64,000 nucleotides of DNA from Leptogranulimonas caecicola (GCF_023168405.1 NZ_AP025285.1:742001-806000), one strand, 5' to 3'. Positions 36,712 through 47,107 are shown, counted from the stretch's first letter. Program-made: numbers and translations. The notes: generated by a model from the letters alone, not told the origin.

Positions 36712-38976
36712 CTACATCACCTTGGTGGATGCCAGCTGGTGCTCGATCCAATGGTTGAGGCGCACCAAGGGGCGACGGAGCACCAGGCCCAAGATAAGCG
36801 TCGGCGCCAAAAAGCCTAAAAGCCCCAGCAGATGAACCAAAAAGTCGTTGCCGTAGATACCGCCTATGCATCCGCGCATAAGCTGCATGGACTGCACGAA
36901 GGGCAAGAACGGATAGACCGCCTGGAAGGGTGCAGGAAGCATCTGCACAGGAAACGACCCGCCGGCTCCGGCGATCTGGATCACCATAAGGATTACCGCC
37001 AGCGCTTTGCCCACGTCGCCAAAGGATACGGTGAGCGCATAGGTGATGTTGGTGAATACCAACGACACCAAGATGCAGGTGAGAAACATCAGGCCCACGT
37101 GTTCGCATTGGATCTGCAGGTAAAAGAGGTCGCCTGCGCAAAGCAGCGCAGCCTGAAGAGTGGCCAGCACCAAGAAAATGCCCAAGCGCCCCAAATAAGC
37201 CTGGGTGAGCGTGAGCCCTCCCAGCTGAGCCTCCTCCTTCTTGCTGGGCTCCACTTTGAGCATGACCACCAAAATGATGGCGCCCACCCAAAGGGCCAGC
37301 GAGTTGTACATGGGCGCCATGGCGCTGCCATTATTGGCCACAGGAAAGACCGCCACGCGTTTGAGATCCACCGGTGCCGATAAGAACTGCGACAGCTCCT
37401 GGGGGTCTTCTGCCAGGATGGCGCGAATCGACTCTGCGTCCTGGGAAGCTACTGCAGTCGCCAGTCGCTCTTTCAAGGTAGAGACGTCCTCAGAGGCCCC
37501 ATCCAAATCGCCGGACACCTTATCCAACGCTTCCTGAATGGCCCCCAGGTCCTGGGCGGCAGAATCGCCAGTGACCGCCAAGGCTTGCAAAGTGGAGTCC
37601 AAGCCGTCTTTGAGGGCTCCTGCGTCGTCGGCGCTCTGGGTGATGGCATCAGAGAGCGAGGTCAGCGACGGCGCCACGTCATCATTGAAGGTGCCCTTGG
37701 CGCTGTCCAGGCTGGTTTTGGCGCCTTCCACGAGCCCCTCCAGTTTTGCCTTGGCGTCAGCGGCGCTGGTGGTGCCGTCTTTGAGCTCCTGGGACATTTG
37801 AGAGATCTCTGCGCTCAGCTCTTCCAGGCTTTGAGAGGCTGCCGATAAGGACGCCAGCGCACGCTCGCTGGCTTCCAAGGCCCGGTCTAGGCTGCGTAGC
37901 ACTGCCCGCTCGGCTGCAGTGAGCTGGTTGTCTTGGTTGTATTCGTCTTCTAGGCGATCGCGAAGCTCTTGGAGCTGGTCGCGCTGAGCAGTAAATCCTT
38001 CCAACAGGGCGTCCACTGCCTCTTTCCTCCCGTTCAAAGTGCCCGCAATCGACTCTAAGTCGTTGGCAACCTGAGTGGTGGAAGCGCCCGCTTTGTCAAA
38101 GACGCTGTCGATGGAGTCCTTGATGGAATCCAGCGAGTCGCTTCCAGAGGTGAGTGCGTCAGAGACGGTGCTCGAAGCAGAACCAAGCGCATCTTTGAGG
38201 CTTCCCACGCCGCTGGAGGCGCCGTTCAAGGCGTCTTGCAAATCAGAGGTGGAGTTTTTCTCGGTACCTACTAAGCCGGCCGAGCCCTCCACCAGGGATT
38301 TGGCAGAGGATACCAAGGCTCCGTAACTCTTAACGTTGGCGGCGGTGCTGGTGAGGGTCTGCTGGGTGTGGTCCAGCGAGGCAATGATGCGGTTGGCCAG
38401 CTGGGTCATCTCGTCGGAGCCCAGATAAGATCCCAAATCGCCCAGCACTGAGGAGCCCACCGAGCTCACCGTCTGGGCAAAGGTGGTGTCAATTTGATTC
38501 TTGAGCGCAGAAGAGGCTTTGGAGGTCACCACATTGGCGATGGCGTTTTCCTTCTCGTTCACGTAGAAGTCCAAGGCAGAGGTGTGGGGGTCTGCCGAGA
38601 GCATGCCAAGCAGGTCTCTGGAGAAGTTGGGCGGGATGATCACTGCTGCATAATACTGGCCGGAGCGCACGCCTTCCAGCGCGTCCTGTTCGCTGGTGAT
38701 GAGCCAGCCAATTTGATCGTTTTCCCGCAACGCCGAGGTCACCTTGTCGCCCACATTGATGGAGAGGGGCATCAGGTCGCTGGTATAGCCTTCGTCGGTG
38801 TTGGCTACAGCCACTTTGAGGTATTTGGTGTTGGAGTAAGGGTCCCAGCTTCCGGCGATGTTGAACCATGCATAGAGGGAAGGGACTATGACCAAGCCTA
38901 GGCACACGATGCCGGCGATGACGTTCATAGTGCTTCGATGCAGATCCATCTTAAACAGTTGCCAAATCTTGCGCAC
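36712..38976 (-). CDS. YhgE/Pip family membrane protein (second of a coupled pair)
   Basis: The protein has 754 residues and starts at GTG 38976, which shares its G with the TAG stop of the upstream gene (TAGTG); GGAGG lies nine bases before it. It has one membrane segment at about 17-40 (IAGIVCLGLVIVPSLYAWFNI), a large external region (about 45-540) with long Ser/Asp/Gln-rich coiled coils, and five or six membrane segments at the C-terminus, an ABC-2/YhgE arrangement. Family members include the phage infection protein Pip of lactococci and components near type VII-like secretion loci. The function here is unknown; the pairing suggests a heterodimer. Confidence 0.88.
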   Translation of the reverse strand: MRKIWQLFKMDLHRSTMNVIAGIVCLGLVIVPSLYAWFNIAGSWDPYSNTKYLKVAVANTDEGYTSDLMPLSINVGDKVTSALRENDQIGWLITSEQDALEGVRSGQYYAAVIIPPNFSRDLLGMLSADPHTSALDFYVNEKENAIANVVTSKASSALKNQIDTTFAQTVSSVGSSVLGDLGSYLGSDEMTQLANRIIASLDHTQQTLTSTAANVKSYGALVSSAKSLVEGSAGLVGTEKNSTSDLQDALNGASSGVGSLKDALGSASSTVSDALTSGSDSLDSIKDSIDSVFDKAGASTTQVANDLESIAGTLNGRKEAVDALLEGFTAQRDQLQELRDRLEDEYNQDNQLTAAERAVLRSLDRALEASERALASLSAASQSLEELSAEISQMSQELKDGTTSAADAKAKLEGLVEGAKTSLDSAKGTFNDDVAPSLTSLSDAITQSADDAGALKDGLDSTLQALAVTGDSAAQDLGAIQEALDKVSGDLDGASEDVSTLKERLATAVASQDAESIRAILAEDPQELSQFLSAPVDLKRVAVFPVANNGSAMAPMYNSLALWVGAIILVVMLKVEPSKKEEAQLGGLTLTQAYLGRLGIFLVLATLQAALLCAGDLFYLQIQCEHVGLMFLTCILVSLVFTNITYALTVSFGDVGKALAVILMVIQIAGAGGSFPVQMLPAPFQAVYPFLPFVQSMQLMRGCIGGIYGNDFLVHLLGLLGFLAPTLILGLVLRRPLVRLNHWIEHQLASTKVM

Positions 38977-41711
38977 TATTCATCGCCTCCCCTCGTGGAT
39001 TGATCCTTTGACTTGGGTCTCTCTTCGGGCGCGGGCCCTGCCGTCTCATCGGTTTTATGATTGATAAGTGATTCCAGGCGCTCTTTGGCCTTGTCGTGGC
39101 TCTCATCCAACCTGCGCATGGCCGAGAAGGGGGCGAAAGGGGCCACCTCATGATTGAGCCGGTCGCTTACCATGGCCATGATCTGGGATTGGGAGAGCTC
39201 GGAAAGCCCCATCTTCTGGGCGGCCATGTCGTGGATGTATTCGATGGTCACCAGATAGAGGATGAGCAGCAAAATGGAGACGATCCAGAGGATGAGCACT
39301 GCAAACTTGATCTCCTGTGTGGCTATGAACAGAGGAATGAGCAGCACGGTGGAGCAGAGCAGCAGGGCGCGGAAGCCCCAGCGCACCATGGTTTCGTAGT
39401 GCGTGTTAAACCAGGCCATGCGCATCTCGAACACCTGGCGGTAGGCGGCAGAATCCAGCGCTGCCTTGAGCAGGGTGGTGAGTCGGAAGTTGGCCTGTGG
39501 AGGCTCGGTCTCCTCGCAGGCCATAAGGTCTGTCTCGCGGAGCTTGGCGTCAAAGAGGCGGTTGATGTTGAGCAAATGGCGCCGCAACGTCACGCCAATG
39601 ATGAGCGAGGGGATCACGTAGAGCAGCAGGATGCAAAGGTTCTCGACGTAATAGCTGCCATAAAAGCCGGCGATGGCCTCGCGCATGGCGTTGTTGCCGT
39701 AGGTGAAGGGCAACCAGGGGTAGAGGGCTTGAAAGAAGCCCGGCTGCATCTGAATGGGGTAGAGGCCGGAGGACCCCGGGATTTGCAGGATCAGAATAAC
39801 CACTGCAAGGGCTTTGCCCACATGCTTTAAGGCCACGGCCAGCGCGTAGATCATATTGACATAGACAAAGGACTCCACCAGTCCCGCAAAGACGAAGGCG
39901 ACCGGATGGACGCATTGGATGCCAAGCGCGATGTCGCCTATGCACGTAATAAGCGCTTGCAGGATGCCCACCAGGTTAAGGAGCATCCACCTTCCAAAGT
40001 AGGCCTGCCATGGCTTGAAATCGCCTACCTGTTCGCGGTCCACTTCAAGCTTGTAGATGGATACCAGCACGAAGCCACCTACAAACAGGGCCACGTCTGT
40101 GTAGAAGGGAGTGACGCCAGTGCCGTAGTTGGCTACCGGATAGACCGTCTTCTCATCGATGGTCACAGGAGATGACATAAATGATGAAATCTGATCTGTA
40201 TTGGCCCCTGTATAGGTTCTCAAAGCTTCCATTACCTGGGAGCTGTCGATGGCAGAAAGATCGGTGGCCAGGTTGTCCAACGATTCTAAGGCATTGTCCA
40301 AAGAGGTCTGGGTGCTTCCTAGTGCCGTGGACGCCTGATCCAAGGTGGAGGCCAAGGAGTCGAGAGACACCTGAGCTTGGTCCAAAAGGCTGTCCAGGCT
40401 GCCTAGGGTGCCAGCCAATCCATTGCCTGCCGAGGAGAACGAGTCCAAGGCGCTTGTAAGATGGGGGAGAGCCTCATCTGCCAGTGCCTGGCGCGTGGAC
40501 AACAGGTTGTTGGCAGTCGATTGCACCTCATTGTTGATGGATTGAGCTGCGTCGTTGGTCTCATTGGTGGAGGTTTGGGCTGCATCCAGCGCGGTCTTCA
40601 CCTTGTCCAGCAGGGCCTGTTGGGCGCTAAGTTGCTGGCCTAGGCGCTGGGACTCGGCTTCCAGGCGACTCTTGAGATCTGCGATGGATCCGGTGTCTGG
40701 CAGGGCGGCGACGGCATTGTCCAGCGAGGTCTTTGCGGCGCTCAGCGAGTCCTGGGTGGATTGCAACCGGGTGGCCACCGAGCTTAGCGTGCCGTTGGCA
40801 GAGCTTAGCGTGCCGTGTATGGCAGCCATGTTCGAGGCGGCCTCAGAAGAGATGCCAGAGATGGTGGTGGCGCCATTCACTAGAGAGCTGTCGAGCTTTT
40901 GGGCAAGCGCGTTGGTCTTGGTGCGCGTGGTCTCCAACGAGCCTAGGGCGTGCTCCAGATTGGCGCGGGCGTTCTCGCCTGACGTCTTGAGCTGGGAGGT
41001 GGTGGCTTTGGCCTCCACAATGGTGTCTTTGGCCGTTTGGCAGGAGCTTTGGGTATCTTTGAGCAGCTGCGAGATGGAGGCAATCTGATCGCGGGCATCC
41101 AACACTTTTTGGCGGGCGGCGTCGGTGCCTGAAGAAGTGCGGTTCTCTAGAGTGAGTCCCTCGGTCTTGGCTGCCTCCACCACGGCGGTGGTCACTGTCT
41201 CAACAAACGAGTCGTCGATGGAGCTCTCTACTGTGGAGGCTCCGGAGTCGGTGACTTTGGGGGCCACGGCGCTGAGCTTCTCGTTTACGTAGTACTCCAG
41301 CTCAGGTCTGGTGATGTTTCCGGTAAGTACTGAGGCGAGGTCTTTTGAGAAGTCCTCCGGAATGACGAGGGCGGCATAGTAGCGGCCGGATTCCACACCT
41401 GCTTTGGCCTCATCGGCGTCTACGAAGGTCCAGCCCAGCTTGTGGTTGTCCTTGAGCTGGGCTTCCACCTGGGCGCCCACATTGATGGCGGTGGCGCCCT
41501 TGTCGGCAAAGTCCACAGATGCCCCGGCATCTTGATTGGCCACCGCCACGGGCATGGTGGAAGTATTGGCATAGGGATCCCAGTTGGCCAAGATGTTTAA
41601 CCAGGCATAGGCGGCGGGGATGATGGCGACGCCAATGGTGATCACTATGGCCACGGGGTTTTTAAGAATGCGAAGCAGATCCCGCTTGAAGATGGCAAAG
41701 ACGGTATGCAA
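38976..41711 (-). CDS. YhgE/Pip family membrane protein (first of a coupled pair)
   Basis: The start is taken as TTG at 41711 because AAGGAG lies five bases upstream and the following VFAIFKRDLLRILKNP is the conserved family N-terminus; earlier ATGs have no such site. It has 911 residues: a membrane segment near 15-40, a large extracytoplasmic region with coiled coils (about 45-510), and five to six membrane segments. About 190 more residues carry two further membrane segments (ALLLCSTVLLIPLFIA and AVLILWIVSILLLILYLV) and a charged tail. That C-terminal extension is absent from its partner. The two proteins share NWDPYAN/SWDPYSN and GRYYAALVIPEDFSKDL/GQYYAAVIIPPNFSRDL. Confidence 0.87.
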   Translation of the reverse strand: MHTVFAIFKRDLLRILKNPVAIVITIGVAIIPAAYAWLNILANWDPYANTSTMPVAVANQDAGASVDFADKGATAINVGAQVEAQLKDNHKLGWTFVDADEAKAGVESGRYYAALVIPEDFSKDLASVLTGNITRPELEYYVNEKLSAVAPKVTDSGASTVESSIDDSFVETVTTAVVEAAKTEGLTLENRTSSGTDAARQKVLDARDQIASISQLLKDTQSSCQTAKDTIVEAKATTSQLKTSGENARANLEHALGSLETTRTKTNALAQKLDSSLVNGATTISGISSEAASNMAAIHGTLSSANGTLSSVATRLQSTQDSLSAAKTSLDNAVAALPDTGSIADLKSRLEAESQRLGQQLSAQQALLDKVKTALDAAQTSTNETNDAAQSINNEVQSTANNLLSTRQALADEALPHLTSALDSFSSAGNGLAGTLGSLDSLLDQAQVSLDSLASTLDQASTALGSTQTSLDNALESLDNLATDLSAIDSSQVMEALRTYTGANTDQISSFMSSPVTIDEKTVYPVANYGTGVTPFYTDVALFVGGFVLVSIYKLEVDREQVGDFKPWQAYFGRWMLLNLVGILQALITCIGDIALGIQCVHPVAFVFAGLVESFVYVNMIYALAVALKHVGKALAVVILILQIPGSSGLYPIQMQPGFFQALYPWLPFTYGNNAMREAIAGFYGSYYVENLCILLLYVIPSLIIGVTLRRHLLNINRLFDAKLRETDLMACEETEPPQANFRLTTLLKAALDSAAYRQVFEMRMAWFNTHYETMVRWGFRALLLCSTVLLIPLFIATQEIKFAVLILWIVSILLLILYLVTIEYIHDMAAQKMGLSELSQSQIMAMVSDRLNHEVAPFAPFSAMRRLDESHDKAKERLESLINHKTDETAGPAPEERPKSKDQSTRGGDE

Positions 41712-41977
41712 CAGCGCTCCTTGGACTCGTGAGTTAAGAAACCGGTATTTAAGAAAGGCGATCGCTCCACAAGGGAGAGCGCTCTTTGAGCCGGCACGAC
41801 ATGGTACTCCAAAAACGTTCACAACAATGAACTGGTTGATGCCTAATATGCCCCCATAGGAACGAGGCGCATAACAGGAGTGCCGCAGTCTCTACTTCTT
41901 GTCCCCATTTTCTAAAACCTTGTGTATCAGAAAGAATGCGCAGCACCTTACAAGTCTTGTTGGGGTAGAGTCCCCTA

Positions 41978-42114
41978 TGCCGTCAAGAGGTATGACGCAT
42001 ATGCGCCGTGCACAGAGCAGAGGGACCGAGCCCTAGGAAGCTCCGGCAACCCGCCTCAAAAGCGAGGTAGGGTGCCACATCTCGGCAAATGCTCAAAGCA
42101 TTTGGAAGACGGGG
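41978..42114 (+). ncRNA. SAM riboswitch (SAM-I/SAM-IV clan), metK leader
   Basis: The conserved core AGAGCAGAGGGACCGAGCCC, GGAAGCTCCGGCAACCC and GGGTGCCA appears in order. Likely helices are P1 CCGTC (41980)/GACGG (42108) followed by AAGAG, P2 CCGAG (42026)/CTCGG (42081), P3 CCCGCCTC/GAGGTAGGG, and a further hairpin AAATGC/AGCATTT. It lies 135 bases upstream of metK, with a terminator between, so S-adenosylmethionine should switch metK off. The exact class is unsure: the stretch between AAGAG and AGGGAC is longer than in common SAM-I. Confidence 0.87.
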
Positions 42115-42132
42115 GAATTCGCTGATTATTTG

Positions 42133-42170
42133 AAGGTCCCCTGGGTAGTAATGGGGGGACCTTATTTTTT
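42133..42170 (+). terminator. Riboswitch-controlled terminator before metK
   Basis: AAGGTCCCC pairs with GGGGACCTT and is followed by ATTTTTT, 19 bases after the aptamer. Confidence 0.9.
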
Positions 42171-42248
42171 GCGTCCTCACGGCCGGTCATCCTAGGCCGG
42201 CTGGTACAGGAGCGCAGCCTAAGTCTTTAAGCTGCAGAAGGAGTAGCA

Positions 42249-43526
42249 ATGGCGAGCAATGTCACCTATTTCACCTCTGAGAGCGTTACAGAGGGCCATC
42301 CTGACAAGATTTGCGACCAGGTGTCGGATGCCATCCTCGACGCCATTCTTGCCAAAGAGACTGATCTTCAAAACAAGGGCTATGTGTCTCCTTCGGGCAA
42401 GCCGGCAAACGTGGACGACGTGCGTTGCGCCTGCGAGACCTTTGTGACCACCGGTACCGTGCTTGTGGCAGGCGAGATTCGCACCCAAGCCTACGTGGAC
42501 GTCCAAAAGATCGCCCGCGACGTGATCCGCAACATCGGCTACGACGACCCCAGCTACGGCTTTGATGCAGATACCTGCGGCGTCATCAACATGATCCACG
42601 AGCAGTCCCCCGACATCGCCATGGGCGTCGACGAGTCTTTTGCCGCTCAGCGCGGCGAGGCCGAGGAGGACATCGACCGCGTAGGCGCCGGCGACCAGGG
42701 CATGATGTTTGGCTATGCCACAGACGAAACCCCGGCCCTTATGCCCATGCCTGCCTATCTGGCCCAAAAGTTGGCCCTGCGCCTGGCAGAGGTGCGCAAG
42801 AACGGCACTGTGCCCTATCTGCGCCCCGACGGCAAGACCCAGGTGACCGTCAAATACGAGGACGGCAAGCCTGTGGCGGTGACCGCCATCGTCATCTCCA
42901 CCCAGCACGATCCTGAGGTGGAGTCCATGGACACCATCCGCAAGGACATGATCGAGCAGGTCATCGAGCCGGTCTTTGCTCAAGACAACATCGACTGGCA
43001 GGACGCGGAGATCTTTGTGAACCCCACCGGCCGCTTTGTGGTGGGCGGCCCCATGGGCGACACCGGCCTTACCGGCCGCAAGATCATCGTGGACACCTAT
43101 GGTGGTATGGGCCGTCACGGCGGCGGCGCCTTCTCCGGCAAGGATGCCACCAAGGTGGACCGCTCCGCTGCCTACGCCGCCCGTTGGGTCGCCAAGAACG
43201 TGGTGGCCGCCGGCCTTGCCAATCGCTGCGAGGTGGAGCTGGCCTACGCCATTGGCGTCTCTCGCCCCATCTCCGTGCTGGTGGACACCCATCACACCGG
43301 CGTCGTGCCCGACAACGTCATCGAGCAGGCCGTCAAAGAGGTCTTCGACCTTCGCCCCGGCGCCATCATTCGCGACCTCAAGCTGCGCCGTCCCATCTTC
43401 CAAAAGACTGCCGCCTACGGTCACTTTGGCCGCCAAGACGCAGACTTCACCTGGGAAGACACCAACAAGGTTGAGCAGCTCAAGGACGCCGTCGCAAAGA
43501 TTGAGGCCGCCCGTCTCGAAGCCTAG
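42249..43526 (+). CDS. metK: S-adenosylmethionine synthetase
   Basis: The protein has 425 residues, with AAGGAG upstream of the ATG. It makes S-adenosylmethionine from methionine and ATP. Conserved motifs are [20 protein letters not shown] near the N-terminus, [12 protein letters not shown], and the phosphate loop [22 protein letters not shown]; the active-site Asp and Lys are present. It is somewhat longer than the 384-400 residues common in the family, through small insertions (for example after [14 protein letters not shown]). The upstream SAM riboswitch gives end-product control. Confidence 0.98.
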   Translation: MASNVTYFTSESVTEGHPDKICDQVSDAILDAILAKETDLQNKGYVSPSGKPANVDDVRCACETFVTTGTVLVAGEIRTQAYVDVQKIARDVIRNIGYDDPSYGFDADTCGVINMIHEQSPDIAMGVDESFAAQRGEAEEDIDRVGAGDQGMMFGYATDETPALMPMPAYLAQKLALRLAEVRKNGTVPYLRPDGKTQVTVKYEDGKPVAVTAIVISTQHDPEVESMDTIRKDMIEQVIEPVFAQDNIDWQDAEIFVNPTGRFVVGGPMGDTGLTGRKIIVDTYGGMGRHGGGAFSGKDATKVDRSAAYAARWVAKNVVAAGLANRCEVELAYAIGVSRPISVLVDTHHTGVVPDNVIEQAVKEVFDLRPGAIIRDLKLRRPIFQKTAAYGHFGRQDADFTWEDTNKVEQLKDAVAKIEAARLEA

Positions 43527-43589
43527 TAACCTCGCACCTTAGAATCCGTGCTTCTGCACGTCTCGCCCACAGATATGGGCTAGTCTTTA

Positions 43590-43626
43590 GACCCCCAAAG
43601 CACTCCGGTGACTTGGGGGTCGTTTT
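43590..43626 (+). terminator. Intrinsic terminator after metK
   Basis: GACCCCCAA pairs with TTGGGGGTC around a 14-base loop, then CGTTTT. Confidence 0.85.
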
Positions 43627-43680
43627 GGTTAAGCTGTCAAATCGCGTACCAAGGGCTCTTGGCTATTCTGGAATTCCAAG

Positions 43681-43695
43681 ATGCCGAGAAACCCG
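43681..43695 (-). repeat. Dispersed motif, opposite orientation
   Basis: ATGCCGAGAAACCCG lies between metK and priA. It is one of only two exact cores on the reverse strand. Confidence 0.8.
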
Positions 43696-43773
43696 CGCCT
43701 TCGCCACCTGCACTGCTTCAGCTGTTGAGTTGGCGCTAATAAGACCTGCGATCCCCTGCGAGAGGAAACGTTT

Positions 43774-46074
43774 GTGGCCCAGTATGCCTCCATAGTGCTC
43801 GACATCCCCACAAGGGCTCTGACCAGCACCTATGACTATCGTGTCCCAGAAGGGCTGGGGTCTCAGGTGCAGGTGGGTTCCACGGTGTTGGTGACGTTTT
43901 CTGGCCGTGCAGCGGTGGGCTATGTCACAAACCTGTCAGACCAGGTGAGCCCCGGCGTCAATCCTGGCAAGCTACGCGATATCGAGAGCGTGCTTGCGAG
44001 CCCGGCATTCGATCAGACGGCGGCCCAGGTCGCGCTCTGGATGGCTCAGGAGTATGCCGCTCCTCCTTCGGCCTGCCTGCGGCTGCTGTTGCCGCCAGGA
44101 CAGACGGTGAAGGTGCATAAGAGTCAGGAAGGCGGTCCTTGGGAGCTCATCAATGAGCAGGTGAGCGCCCCTGATGCCCGCTGGGTAAGTTTGACCAATG
44201 ATGGCAACGACTTCACCCCGCGCAAAAATGCCAGCCGCCAAAGAGAAGTGTTGGCAGCTTTGGCAGAGGGTCCCCAGCGCTTGGCAGACCTTAAAGCTTT
44301 GATTCCTGGAGCCGCCAGCGTGGTGACCAACCTGGCCAAGCGCGGCGTGGTAGCTGTAGAAACTCGCACTTATGCTCGCGGAATGCAAACCACTACGCTC
44401 TCCAGTGCCAAAGCGTTGCGACCTGCAGCGCTTACCCAAGGCCAGCAGCAGGCCGTCGCAGCCATAGAAGAGGCTCGCCAAAGCGCCAATGGGGACGTGG
44501 TGCTGGTAGACGGCGTCACAGGCTCCGGCAAAACCGAGGTCTATCTCCAGGCCATCGAGTCCACCTTAGCCGCAGGCCAGGGCGCCATCGTGCTGGTCCC
44601 CGAGATCTCGCTAACCGCCCAAACCGTAGGCCGCTTCCGCAGCCGCTTTGGCGACCGAGTGTCCATCTTGCACTCTAGACTCTCGGTAGGGGAGCGCCGC
44701 GATCAGTGGGAGCGGTTGCGCACTGGCGAAGCCCAGGTGGCGGTAGGTGCTCGATCGGCGCTTTTTGCACCCATCCATAATTTGGGTCTCATTGTGGTGG
44801 ACGAGGAACACGAGCATTCCTACAAGCAAGATCAAGCCCCTCGTTACCAAGCCCGCGATGTGGCAGCCCAGATGGCCCGTGAGCGTGGAGCAGCCCTCGT
44901 TTTGGGCAGCGCCACTCTCTCTATGGAGGCCATCCAGCGTGCCCAAGAAGGCGGCTGGCGTGGCGCCCGTTGGACGCGCGTGGCCATGGAGGAGCGCCCA
45001 GGCACCTCCCAGCTTCCCAGCGTGCGCATCGTAGATATGCGCACTGAGGGCGCCAAGGGAGACGGCTCGCCCTTTTCGCCCACCTTGGCTGCAGCGCTCA
45101 AGGCCAACTACCAAGCCAAACGCAAATCGGTGCTGCTGCTCAATCGCCGAGGCTTTGCCAGCTTCCTCATGTGCCAAGACTGCGGCTGCGTTCCCGAGTG
45201 CCCCCACTGCTCCACAGCGCTTACCTATCACGAGCGCACCCATGAGCTGGTGTGCCACAGCTGCGGGTCCAGCTGGTCCATCAACGCCTATCCCAATCCC
45301 TACACCCACTGCCCTTCCTGCGGCAGCCGCTACCTGGCCGCCTATGGCGTGGGCACTCAGCGGGTGGAAGACGAGCTTGCGCAGCTTTTGCCCGGCGCCC
45401 CCATCATTCGCATGGATGCCGACACCACCAAAACCAAAGGTGCCCATCAGGCGCTGCTGGAAGAGTTCGACGCAGCAGAGGGCGCCGTGCTCATTGGCAC
45501 CCAGATGATCGCCAAAGGCCTCGACTTCCCCGAGGTCACTCTGGTGGGCGTCATCAATGCCGACACTACTTTGAAGCTTCCCGACTTCCGCGCCGGCGAG
45601 CGCACCTACGACCTATTAGAACAGGTGGCTGGGCGCGCCGGCCGCGGCCAGGAAGCCGGACAGGTGATCGTTCAAACCTACTGGCCTACCCACCCTGCCA
45701 TTACCTCGGTGGCAAGCCATGACCGCTATGGGTTCCGCTCATGGGAGCTGGCCCAGCGCCAAGAGGCCAGCTATCCGCCCTTCGCCCGCCTAGGAAACAT
45801 CACGGTTTCTGGCACCAACGGCCGTCATGTACAGCAGGAGGTGCAAGACATCGCTGCTCAGTTACGCCAACGCACCCGAGATCTCGCTGGCTGGCAGATC
45901 CTCGGCCCTACCGAATGCGTAAAGGCCAAGGTCAAAGACCGCTACCGATTCCACGTGCTCATCAAAGCTCCTGCCACCGCAACCCTTGGCCCACTGCTGG
46001 CCGAGACCTGTGCGGCAGTGAACACCAAAGGTGTTTCTGTAGCTATCGACGTGGACCCCTACGACTTTATGTAG
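43774..46074 (+). CDS. priA: Primosomal protein N' (replication restart helicase)
   Basis: It starts with GTG after AGAGGAAAC; 766 residues. PriA reloads the replisome at stalled forks. The N-terminal 3'-DNA-binding domain is followed by an SF2 helicase with Walker A VDGVTGSGKTEVYLQA, DEEH, and motifs VI/VI-like QVAGRAGRG. Eight zinc-binding cysteines lie in CQDCGCVPECPHC and CHSCGS...CPSCGS. Its last eight bases overlap the convergent aldo/keto reductase gene. In many actinobacteria def and fmt follow closely; here they are 10 kb away. Confidence 0.96.
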   Translation: MAQYASIVLDIPTRALTSTYDYRVPEGLGSQVQVGSTVLVTFSGRAAVGYVTNLSDQVSPGVNPGKLRDIESVLASPAFDQTAAQVALWMAQEYAAPPSACLRLLLPPGQTVKVHKSQEGGPWELINEQVSAPDARWVSLTNDGNDFTPRKNASRQREVLAALAEGPQRLADLKALIPGAASVVTNLAKRGVVAVETRTYARGMQTTTLSSAKALRPAALTQGQQQAVAAIEEARQSANGDVVLVDGVTGSGKTEVYLQAIESTLAAGQGAIVLVPEISLTAQTVGRFRSRFGDRVSILHSRLSVGERRDQWERLRTGEAQVAVGARSALFAPIHNLGLIVVDEEHEHSYKQDQAPRYQARDVAAQMARERGAALVLGSATLSMEAIQRAQEGGWRGARWTRVAMEERPGTSQLPSVRIVDMRTEGAKGDGSPFSPTLAAALKANYQAKRKSVLLLNRRGFASFLMCQDCGCVPECPHCSTALTYHERTHELVCHSCGSSWSINAYPNPYTHCPSCGSRYLAAYGVGTQRVEDELAQLLPGAPIIRMDADTTKTKGAHQALLEEFDAAEGAVLIGTQMIAKGLDFPEVTLVGVINADTTLKLPDFRAGERTYDLLEQVAGRAGRGQEAGQVIVQTYWPTHPAITSVASHDRYGFRSWELAQRQEASYPPFARLGNITVSGTNGRHVQQEVQDIAAQLRQRTRDLAGWQILGPTECVKAKVKDRYRFHVLIKAPATATLGPLLAETCAAVNTKGVSVAIDVDPYDFM

Positions 46075-47107
46075 TCAGCCTTGTAGGATTAGTCTCCTCA
46101 TTGGCATAGAGTGCCATGATGTCCTCGTCGGTACGATTGCCATGAACCTCGATGACTGCCAGCGCATTATCAAGCGCTTCAAGCTCGCTGGCGCTCAACC
46201 TTACTACCGCGGCCCCCAGGTTTTCTTGCAACCTGTCTAGTCTGCGTGCTCCAGGGATTGGCACTACAAAGTCATGGCGGTCGAGCATCCATGCCAGGGC
46301 AATCTGGGCCTTTGTTGCGCCCTTCTTAGCCGCCACTTGATCCAGCAGCTCCAGCAACGGCTCATTAGCCTCCATGTTTGCTTTGTTATAGCGCGTGATG
46401 CCACGGCGCACATCGTCACCCAAGTATTCAGATTGCTCTTTGGGTGCATACTTACCCGATAAGAACCCTCCGCTCATTGGGGAGAAGGCCACAAAGCCGA
46501 TGCCCAGCTGCCCACAAAGCGGAATCACTTCACTCTCAAACATGCGCTCCATCATGGAGTGTTCACTCTGAACCGCCGTAAGCGGACAGGCTCCATAGCC
46601 TCGCTTGATCTCCTCGGGAGTCGACTGCGATTGGCCCCAGCCATGAATCAGACCTTCATCAATCAAACGCCCCATCACCTCGGCCACAGCCTCAGGGGTA
46701 ATGGTGTGATTCATCCGATGCTGATAGTACAAATCGACATAATCTGTCGCCAAGCGCTTCAGCGAAGCCTCCAAATGCTCGCGCACCACACCATAGAGAT
46801 CATATTTCGCACGACTATCCATCGCAGTCTCTGGAATATGCAGCTTGGTTGCCAGCACAACCTCAGACCTAAAAGGTGCCACCGCTTCGCCTACCAGGCG
46901 CTCGTTGTGACCGCTGCCATAGCCCTCGGCAGTATCAAAAAAGCTGTAGCCCATAGCATGGGCGCGGCGGATAAGATCCACCGACTTGTCCCAGTCTGGT
47001 CCAGGCCCATAACCATGGCTAAACCCCATGCAGCCTAAGCCCACTGCAGAGACTTCAAGAGGACAAGTAGCGCCAACACCCAGCGTGCGAGAAGGAACCT
47101 GCACCAT
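46067..47107 (-). CDS. Aldo/keto reductase
   Basis: The protein has 346 residues, with AGGAGG before the ATG. It is an NADPH-dependent (beta/alpha)8 oxidoreductase. The catalytic tetrad is readable as Asp and Tyr in FFDTAEGYGSGHNE, Lys in LATKLHI and His in LYYQHRM. The C-terminal cofactor region VPIPGARRLDRLQENLGA is present. The substrate is unknown. It overlaps the end of priA tail to tail by eight bases and may be the first gene of the accessory island or an older neighbour. Confidence 0.93.
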   Translation of the reverse strand: MVQVPSRTLGVGATCPLEVSAVGLGCMGFSHGYGPGPDWDKSVDLIRRAHAMGYSFFDTAEGYGSGHNERLVGEAVAPFRSEVVLATKLHIPETAMDSRAKYDLYGVVREHLEASLKRLATDYVDLYYQHRMNHTITPEAVAEVMGRLIDEGLIHGWGQSQSTPEEIKRGYGACPLTAVQSEHSMMERMFESEVIPLCGQLGIGFVAFSPMSGGFLSGKYAPKEQSEYLGDDVRRGITRYNKANMEANEPLLELLDQVAAKKGATKAQIALAWMLDRHDFVVPIPGARRLDRLQENLGAAVVRLSASELEALDNALAVIEVHGNRTDEDIMALYANEETNPTRLTT

